Source: Spirochaetales bacterium (GTDB lineage Bacteria > Spirochaetota > Spirochaetia > SZUA-6 > DRHE01). Taken from it: a DNA stretch of 5,455 bases. Positions 5,388 to 5,455 of this stretch are shown here, one piece after another. Under the pieces are notes generated by a model, which made no database searches, was not told the DNA's origin, and saw only the letters and a list, made by a program, of their open reading frames with translations. Position numbers and translations under genes: made by a program. The first letter of the stretch is position 1; each line of letters starts with the position of its first letter. Location: NCBI GenBank assembly GCA_023136785.1, contig JAGLQP010000158.1, positions 1-5,455 of the forward strand, read 5' to 3'.

Positions 5388-5455
5388 TTTCCCTTCCGCA
5401 CGGCTTCGATCAAGGCGGAACTGTTGTTGTAAAACACATCCTCCAGATCGCTTTT
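5384..5455 (-). CDS. C-terminal 23 codons of an unidentified upstream gene
   Basis: The frame opens at the right window edge and reads 23 codons to TGA (5386-5384). The residues include SDLEDVFYNNSSALIEAVRK and end in a basic tail. The TGA overlaps the ATG at 5387 of the URO-D remnant in an ATGA arrangement, typical of translationally coupled genes, which supports this as the real frame. The 'LEDVFYNNSSAL' part faintly recalls the C-terminal helix of amidohydrolase-type barrels ('..IFYxNAxxL'), but it is too short to assign a family. Confidence 0.55.
   Translation of the reverse strand, partial: KSDLEDVFYNNSSALIEAVRKGK

Overview
This is a bacterial window in which all supported genes lie on the minus strand, so it reads from right to left. 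Evidence for bacteria is the close gene packing, Shine-Dalgarno sites (one is AGGAGG), a TTGACA-type promoter and a Phd/VapC-type toxin-antitoxin pair. The metabolic genes are moderately GC-rich. Proteins related to uroporphyrinogen decarboxylase (URO-D) but outside heme synthesis, next to amidohydrolases, are most familiar to me from anaerobes and environmental lineages such as Planctomycetes, Lentisphaerae, Spirochaetes, Chloroflexi and Firmicutes. The phylum cannot be fixed from this window.

Layout in transcription order. (1) 5455-5384: the last 23 codons of an unidentified gene, whose TGA overlaps the next ATG as ATGA. (2) 5387-4925: a URO-D-family remnant. Three recognisable pieces of the family are joined with large parts missing, the frame changes between the first two, and the C-terminus is gone. 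(3) 4968-4880: a regulatory stretch with three tandem 11-bp units, a good sigma70-type promoter and two 12-bp repeats 21 bp apart. (4) 4866-4166: an overlapping antitoxin-toxin pair, a Phd/YefM-type antitoxin and a PIN-domain VapC-type toxin. (5) 4153-3245: a class I SAM-dependent methyltransferase. (6) 3279-2185 and 2169-820: two quite different metal-dependent amidohydrolases. (7) 744 to beyond base 1: a divergent URO-D-superfamily protein, cut by the window edge.

Gaps between genes 4 to 7 are small (overlap of 22, gap of 12, overlap of 35 or gap of 22, gap of 15, gap of 75), so one transcript could cover all of them. Genes 5 to 7 look like a catabolic or one-carbon module. In known systems, URO-D-like proteins of the MtaA/MtbA and related types move methyl groups to or from corrinoid proteins or thiols, and Amidohydro_2 proteins hydrolyse, decarboxylate or isomerise small carboxylated compounds. 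The substrate here cannot be read from the sequence.

The most interesting point is architectural. An AT-richer block carrying the toxin-antitoxin pair and its promoter, roughly 4121-4970, sits between a broken URO-D gene and the start of the methyltransferase. It looks as though it was inserted into an existing metabolic operon and may now supply that operon's promoter. No CRISPR array, tRNA, rRNA, transposase or convincing rho-independent terminator was seen. The only gene-free stretches are 745-819 and 4867-4924, both under 300 bases.
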